Assembly: GCA_003157895.1 (NCBI GenBank)
Contig: PMKW01000073.1
Span: 1-17,559 of the forward strand
Length of the DNA: 17,559 nt
Source of the DNA: Methanoregula sp.
GTDB taxonomy: Archaea; Halobacteriota; Methanomicrobia; Methanomicrobiales; Methanospirillaceae
Direction: 5' to 3'
Shown here: positions 13,525 to 17,559 of the stretch, piece after piece
Layout of the letters: each line of letters begins with the position of its first letter
Position numbering within the stretch: the first letter of the stretch is position 1
The notes under the pieces: generated by a model
What the model saw: only the letters and a program-made list of their open reading frames with translations
Told to the model about the DNA's origin: nothing
Databases searched by the model: none
Position numbers and translations under genes: made by a program

Positions 13525-15343
13525 TACTGCCCGCGTACTCTTCCGTCCCGCAGATATACGGATCACGGTACCACGGAATTCGACCGTACTCGAAGCAATA
13601 CGGCGTGCTGAGATACCGTTTGAAAGTATCTGCGGGGGAAAGGGGGAATGCAGCAAATGCAAGGTGATCGTTCTTTCCGGATCCTGCACGGCAGGTTCTC
13701 CCGCGAGCATCAGGGGCCTGACACCGGATGAGGTCCTCCATCATTACTGCCGTGCCTGCCAGACCCTCATTACCGATGATTGTGAATTCGCACTCCCGGT
13801 CGAGAGCCGGATTGATTCCCCCCGTATCCTCCAGTCTCACTCTGATCCTCATACCCCCCTTTCTTCCGTTGTAGTGAAGTATCTCCTGCAGCCGGCACCG
13901 GAACCCCAGGTTTTTACAGCCCATCGTTCCCTTCGCCTTGAGGGCTATACCGGCACGCGCCCGCATATGACCCGGCAACAGCACGATGAACTTCTCTCTG
14001 CCAGAGAAACTCTTACGGTCACTCTCTCCACAGCGAATGGCTATCCTGAAGTAATCCATATCGAAAGCGGCGACGGGCGGGATCATCTGTATGGGATTGC
14101 TCTCGATCTGGGGACAACAACCGTTGCCGGGGTTCTCATCAACCTCGCAACCGGAGCAGTCCTTGCCGAAGCTTCTTCCCTGAACCGTCAGATCATATAC
14201 GGGGAGGAACTCCTGACCCGGATCGCCTATGCCAAGACGCCGGCAGGTCTGGAGCACCTTCAAAATGCAGCGGTTGAGAGCATCAACGAGGTGATCGGCA
14301 GACTGGCAACGATGGCACAAATCCCCGTAACTTCGATCGTCGACCTCTGTATTGCCGGAAATACCGTGATGAGCTACCTCCTGCTCGGGCTGGATACGCG
14401 GAAGCTCGAACAACCAAACCCTGATATTTCCCGGAGTCCGGTTGTTACCGGGGCACGATCCCTGAATATTGAATCGCATCCAAATGCGTGCGTGTTTGTG
14501 CTGCCGGCGGTAAGCCGCTTTGTCGGAGGGGATTCTGTCGGGGATGTTATTGTCAGCGACATACCCGCATCGCAGGATCTTTCCCTTATGATCGATCTGG
14601 GGACAAACGGGGAGATCGTCCTCGGAAATGCAGACTGGCTGGCATCGGTATCCTGCGCATCCGGCCCGGCATTTGAGGGGGCCGGCATCTCATCGGGCAT
14701 GCGGGCTATGCGGGGAGCCATTGACCATGTGCAAATCGATCCAGCCAGTTGTGAAGTATCCTTCACCACAATACAGAACGAAGCACCCAGAGGGATCTGC
14801 GGTTCCGGCATCATCGATGCCGCTGCAGCAATGGTATCGGCAGGCATCCTTGACTTTACCGGAAAACTGGTTGAGACAAAACCCGGAGTCCGATCCCGTG
14901 ACGGAGGACCGGAGTTCGTGCTTGTTTCCCGCGACAGAACAGGGACCGGCCGTGACATCTGCATCACCAGTCAGGATATGATCTACCTGATGGATTCAAA
15001 AGCTGCCGTATGCGGCGCCATCGGAGTGCTCCTTAAAAAATACCGGGTGGGTGTCTGCGATGTCCGCCGGGTATTCCTTGCCGGAGCCTTCGGGGCGTTC
15101 TCCGATATGAAGGCTATTGTTGCGTTCGGTATCCTTCCCGATTTTAAGGAAGCCCAATCACGGGGAATCGGGAATGGCTCGCTTGCCGGTGCAATGGCAT
15201 GTCTCCTCTCGCAGGAGGTGCGTAAAAAGGCTCACGAAATAAGCCGGCAGATGGTTTATATTGACCTGCTTATCGATACAGATTTTATTGAGGAGTACAC
15301 AGCGGCACTGCATATCCCGGGTAAAAAAGAGTACTTCTCTTAA
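13517..15343 (+). CDS. RACo-type reductive activator of corrinoid protein ([2Fe-2S] + ASKHA ATPase)
   Basis: A 608-residue protein expected to re-reduce inactive Co(II) corrinoid to Co(I) using ATP. Residues 1-95 are a plant-type [2Fe-2S] ferredoxin with C39-x5-C45-x2-C48 (SICGGKGECSKC) and C81 in CRACQT. A linker and middle domain follow (about 95-190). The C-terminal part is an ASKHA-fold ATPase of the DUF4445 kind, with phosphate motif GIALDLGTTTVAG (about 193-205), CIAGNTVMSYL, LMIDLGTNGEIVLG, CASGPAFEGAGI, GICGSGIIDA and FLAGAFGAF. This architecture matches RACo of Carboxydothermus and AcsV of acetogens, which activate the CODH/ACS corrinoid protein. It differs from methanogen RamA, which has C-terminal [4Fe-4S] motifs. 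It lies 90 bases after cdhE with no clear terminator between, so cotranscription is likely. GGAG precedes the ATG. Partner CdhDE is inferred from context. Confidence 0.9.
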   Translation: MPDTARVLFRPADIRITVPRNSTVLEAIRRAEIPFESICGGKGECSKCKVIVLSGSCTAGSPASIRGLTPDEVLHHYCRACQTLITDDCEFALPVESRIDSPRILQSHSDPHTPLSSVVVKYLLQPAPEPQVFTAHRSLRLEGYTGTRPHMTRQQHDELLSARETLTVTLSTANGYPEVIHIESGDGRDHLYGIALDLGTTTVAGVLINLATGAVLAEASSLNRQIIYGEELLTRIAYAKTPAGLEHLQNAAVESINEVIGRLATMAQIPVTSIVDLCIAGNTVMSYLLLGLDTRKLEQPNPDISRSPVVTGARSLNIESHPNACVFVLPAVSRFVGGDSVGDVIVSDIPASQDLSLMIDLGTNGEIVLGNADWLASVSCASGPAFEGAGISSGMRAMRGAIDHVQIDPASCEVSFTTIQNEAPRGICGSGIIDAAAAMVSAGILDFTGKLVETKPGVRSRDGGPEFVLVSRDRTGTGRDICITSQDMIYLMDSKAAVCGAIGVLLKKYRVGVCDVRRVFLAGAFGAFSDMKAIVAFGILPDFKEAQSRGIGNGSLAGAMACLLSQEVRKKAHEISRQMVYIDLLIDTDFIEEYTAALHIPGKKEYFS

Positions 15344-15384
15344 AAAGCGCTCTGGAGAATGTTTTGCAGATTCGATTTTATTTT
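15341..15384. terminator. Probable termination signals between convergent genes
   Basis: Just after the activator stop there are T-rich stretches on both strands: plus-strand GATTTTATTTTC (about 15374-15385) for the cdh/activator transcript, and five A on the plus strand (15342-15346), read as T5 by the minus-strand gene. No strong hairpin is seen. Assigned from T-tracts and the convergent arrangement. Confidence 0.4.
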
Positions 15385-15498
15385 CACAAAACCGGTGTTA
15401 AGGAGTTTCGTTTTGTCGAAGAACTTCCGGGTTCTTTTCCGGTCTCGGGCCTGAAGACCCTCAGCATTCTCCAACCCGAGGTTCTGATGAACCACTTG

Positions 15499-16293
15499 TT
15501 ATTCGAAGAGCCACTCAAGATCCTGCAGCTCTTCGATATGGGCCAGTTGCCGGTTAATATCGGTTTTTTCCGAAATCTCGATCCTGGCAGTATTCTTGTT
15601 CGATCCGCCGAACGTATCGAGAGTTGAGCCGAGTGCCACCAGATCACGGAGGATCTCTGCCTGCATTTTTTTCCGGTCGCCGTCACCCTGTTCCGCGACC
15701 AGCGGGAATTCGGGGTGCCTGAGGATGGCAGTCTTATTGGGGGTGATACCGTCAGAGTTGTCAATAACCGCATCAAACGCCTCCCGCTGCCTGCGCCGGT
15801 TTTCCATATGGGAGGGAATCCGGTCCCCACTCCTTATAGACAATGCAATATCGTCAATCTTGCTTACAATCTCCTCGATTATGGTATCCAGATATTCGGT
15901 GGCATGCGTGATGGCAAACAGGTGGAAATCGTCCGTGTAGATCCACTGGATCTCGGTCGTATTCGTTTTCTTGTAGATACGTTCGGTGATCGCCCATCCC
16001 CCTTTTTTTACGGTTATCCCAAGGATCTTAAGGTCAGGCTTCTGCTGAGCCTGGACGGGGAAAATATGGAGGTCATCAATCAAAGATGAACTGTTGTCAT
16101 AATATACAACGATAACCAGTTCAAAAAACCGGGTCATGGGATAGGGGGGTTGTAATACAACGCTGTCGAAGACTTTCCATTTGTATTCCATGATCTGCCG
16201 GACTTCGATTTCGTCCCCGACATCGATTAAATAGGAATGATTGATATGGTTTTTATCCACCTTCCGGTAGTAATGATAGATGATTGCAGTCAT
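15499..16293 (-). CDS. Unrecognised cytoplasmic protein, 264 residues
   Basis: I do not recognise this protein. It has no signal peptide, membrane span or Cys metal motif. The N-terminal half (about 1-150) alternates short strands rich in aromatic residues (AIIYHYY, WKVFDSVVL, FFELVIVVYYD, IQWIYTDDFHLFAITHA). The C-terminal half is charged and largely helical (YLDTIIEEIVSKIDDIALSIRS and, near the end, ARIEISEKTDINRQLAHIEELQDLEW), which would suit a coiled coil and oligomerisation. The ATG at 16293 is preceded by GGGGGTAATG, an acceptable ribosome site. A possible TATA element (minus strand, about 16378-16405) lies 85-110 bases upstream. It converges on the activator gene and diverges from the methyltransferase. 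The coding call rests on length, composition and ribosome site. Confidence 0.75.
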   Translation of the reverse strand: MTAIIYHYYRKVDKNHINHSYLIDVGDEIEVRQIMEYKWKVFDSVVLQPPYPMTRFFELVIVVYYDNSSSLIDDLHIFPVQAQQKPDLKILGITVKKGGWAITERIYKKTNTTEIQWIYTDDFHLFAITHATEYLDTIIEEIVSKIDDIALSIRSGDRIPSHMENRRRQREAFDAVIDNSDGITPNKTAILRHPEFPLVAEQGDGDRKKMQAEILRDLVALGSTLDTFGGSNKNTARIEISEKTDINRQLAHIEELQDLEWLFE

Positions 16294-16576
16294 TCATTAC
16301 CCCCGGAAGATGCAGACCAGCACAAGGATCGCCGTCACAGATAAAATGTCAGTTACGTATATCTCTGCCTTTGACCAGATTTATCTTTTTATTAGCATTT
16401 ATTTGGGTGCTTTGGTTGATATGATGCAGGATTATAAAAGATATTAACGGAAAATGCGCTGCAAAGAAACGAGAATCCCGGCCCGGCTGTCGGAAACTTC
16501 CTGTCATCTGAGGAAATGTGATATTGATGTATCCTGCAAGTAATTATCGAAGCACGGGACAATAATGTGAACCAGA
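16294..16576. other. 283-bp divergent intergenic region
   Basis: It separates the minus-strand unknown gene from the plus-strand methyltransferase and carries A/T-rich elements for both: minus-strand TATA-like sequence around 16378-16405 and plus-strand TTATAAAA at 16432-16439. I see no RNA gene or repeat in the rest. Confidence 0.4.
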
Positions 16577-17203
16577 ATGAATGCAAGTCGGAATTCGTGG
16601 GATAATGACTACCAGCGTCGCGGGAGGCTCTGGGGTGGTAGCGCCTCCCTGCTTCCCCGGCTGCCATGTTCTTTAAGGATTCTTGAACTCGGTTGCGGCA
16701 ATGGAAAAAACGTTGCACCTCTTGTGCAGGCAGGCTGCTTTGTGACGGCGATTGATTTCTCCCCCCACGCAGCATCACTTTGCCGGAATACCTGCACGGA
16801 TCCGGATCGGGTCAACATCCTTATAGCAGATGCCCGGAGAACCCCCTTTTGCAATGAATCCTTTGATATCATTATTGCTTCCCATATTATCGGACATCTT
16901 TCCCTTTCCGGGCGCCGGCCCCTGGCCAGCGAGGTGCTCCGGATTCTGGCTTTTTCAGGGACAATATATTTCCGCGATTTTTCGACCGGAGATTTCCGGT
17001 ATGGCCGGGGCGAAGAAACCGAAACGGGTACTTTTACGAGAAAGAACGGTATTGCAACCCACTACTTCACGGAGAATGAAGTACTGACCCTTTTTTCCGG
17101 TCTTGCAGTACAGTCGTGTGTACAGCACCGTTGGGAGATGCGGGTCAGGGGTATGGTTTTTACCCGGGCAGAAATTGTAGCAGAATTCAAAAAGACTGCC
17201 TGA
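16577..17203 (+). CDS. Class I SAM-dependent methyltransferase
   Basis: A 208-residue Rossmann-fold methyltransferase; substrate unknown. Motif I is ILELGCGNGKN (about 35-45), which binds S-adenosylmethionine. The acidic residue after strand 2 is FVTAIDFS (D60 region), motif post-II reads NILIADARRTPF (about 80-91), and motif IV is FDIIIASHIIGHL (about 96-108). The final part (about 125-200) has the usual alternating strands, including GTIYFRDFS. The set resembles methyltransferase domain 11/25 proteins that act on small molecules. The ATG at 16577 lacks a good ribosome site; a possible TATA box is at 16432-16439, which would leave a leader of over 100 bases, so a closer unrecognised promoter may exist. 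It lies upstream of a surface-protein gene with no functional link that I can see. Confidence 0.85.
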   Translation: MNASRNSWDNDYQRRGRLWGGSASLLPRLPCSLRILELGCGNGKNVAPLVQAGCFVTAIDFSPHAASLCRNTCTDPDRVNILIADARRTPFCNESFDIIIASHIIGHLSLSGRRPLASEVLRILAFSGTIYFRDFSTGDFRYGRGEETETGTFTRKNGIATHYFTENEVLTLFSGLAVQSCVQHRWEMRVRGMVFTRAEIVAEFKKTA

Positions 17204-17269
17204 TTTCCACTTTCATCGCCACAAACCCTTTGTCGGGTGAGGTTCAACGTTCTTCCAGAAGAATTTCCT

Positions 17270-17559
17270 ATGAAATGGTCAATCCTTCTGGTCTGTTGGG
17301 TCCTCCCGTTCCTTCTGGTTATGGCAGGAATACCCGTCGCTGCCTCACCCACCATAACCGACATCCGTCCCGTAAGCGCACCCAATAATGGCGATGTCAC
17401 TGTCACGATAACGGGTACCGGTTTCACCTCCCAGAGTACGGTATGGATGAGTGCATGTGATACCGGGGACATCGTATATGGCACTGTTGAAGAGGTAAGT
17501 GCGCAGTCGATGACCTGCTGGTTTTCGTTCAACGGCCAGACCCCTGCTCAGTTTGACGT
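17270..17559 (+). CDS. Secreted IPT/TIG-domain surface protein, N-terminal part (cut by window edge)
   Basis: About 96 codons are visible before the window ends. Residues 1-25 form a classical signal peptide: MKWS, a hydrophobic core (ILLVCWVLPFLLVMAG) and a likely cleavage near AAS. The mature part begins with PTITDIRPVSAPNNGDVTV, then TITGTGFTSQSTVWM, the typical opening of an IPT/TIG immunoglobulin-like fold (xITxIxPxxGxxxGxxxVTITGxGF). Such domains are common in cell-surface proteins of Methanomicrobiales, often in tandem and followed by Thr-rich stalks, but the rest lies outside. The ATG at 17270 is chosen because the signal peptide begins there; only an AGAAGAA sequence precedes it, so the ribosome site is weak. 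It follows the methyltransferase by 66 bases. Confidence 0.85.
   Translation, partial: MKWSILLVCWVLPFLLVMAGIPVAASPTITDIRPVSAPNNGDVTVTITGTGFTSQSTVWMSACDTGDIVYGTVEEVSAQSMTCWFSFNGQTPAQFD

Noticed and set aside
13502..14479. Minus-strand 325-codon frame opposite the activator
   Set aside because: The plus strand has ferredoxin and ASKHA motifs throughout this stretch; the minus frame shows none.
13517..15343. RamA-type activator of methylamine methyltransferases
   Set aside because: RamA carries C-terminal [4Fe-4S] motifs; this protein has an N-terminal [2Fe-2S] ferredoxin domain and no such C-terminal cysteines.

Overview
The window looks like chromosomal DNA from a methanogenic archaeon, most likely of the order Methanomicrobiales (Methanoregula-like). 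The evidence is a complete archaeal acetyl-CoA decarbonylase/synthase (ACDS, archaeal CODH/ACS) operon, archaeal promoter elements, GGAGG-type ribosome binding sites, moderately GC-rich DNA, a zinc-ribbon/single-span membrane protein and an IPT/TIG surface protein. The order is inferred from remembered family resemblance, not from a search.

Layout. 1-913 (-): 5' part of seryl-tRNA synthetase. 1029-1454 (+): a decayed GNAT acetyltransferase with one in-frame TAA. 1543-1929 (+): small protein with a probable thioredoxin-like fold but no CXXC. 1985-3034 (-): zinc-ribbon membrane protein with a 60-bp tandem repeat in its linker. 3211-4786 (+): two CooC-type nickel-insertion ATPases in tandem, ending in a hairpin plus T-tract. 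4977-6056 (+): acyltransferase-3 type integral membrane protein. 6057-6430: 374-bp region with several inverted repeats and the putative cdh promoter. 6431-13426 (+): cdhA-cdhB-cdhC-cdhD-cdhE, tightly packed, with a 20-bp overlap at C/D and a 4-bp overlap at D/E. 13427-13516: a 90-nt gap whose RNA can fold into a 12-bp stem covering the next ribosome binding site and start codon. It also holds a 19-codon leader ORF. 13517-15343 (+): [2Fe-2S]/ASKHA-ATPase activator of the RACo type. 15499-16293 (-): unrecognised protein. 16577-17203 (+): class I SAM methyltransferase. 17270-17559 (+): start of a secreted IPT/TIG protein.

How the genes fit together. CdhA/CdhB form the CO dehydrogenase part, CdhC is the acetyl-CoA synthase and CdhD/CdhE the corrinoid iron-sulfur methyl carrier. 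The two CooC proteins would load nickel: by analogy with bacteria, one could serve the CdhA C-cluster and the other the CdhC A-cluster. The RACo-type protein would use ATP to re-reduce the CdhDE corrinoid after it oxidises to Co(II). The window therefore holds an enzyme, its metal loading and its redox repair in about 12 kb. In a hydrogenotrophic methanogen this complex would mainly make acetyl-CoA for biosynthesis or assimilate acetate.

The least expected features are the stem that hides the activator start, the overlapping leader ORF, the arginine in the P-loop of the second CooC, and the inverted repeats before cdhA.
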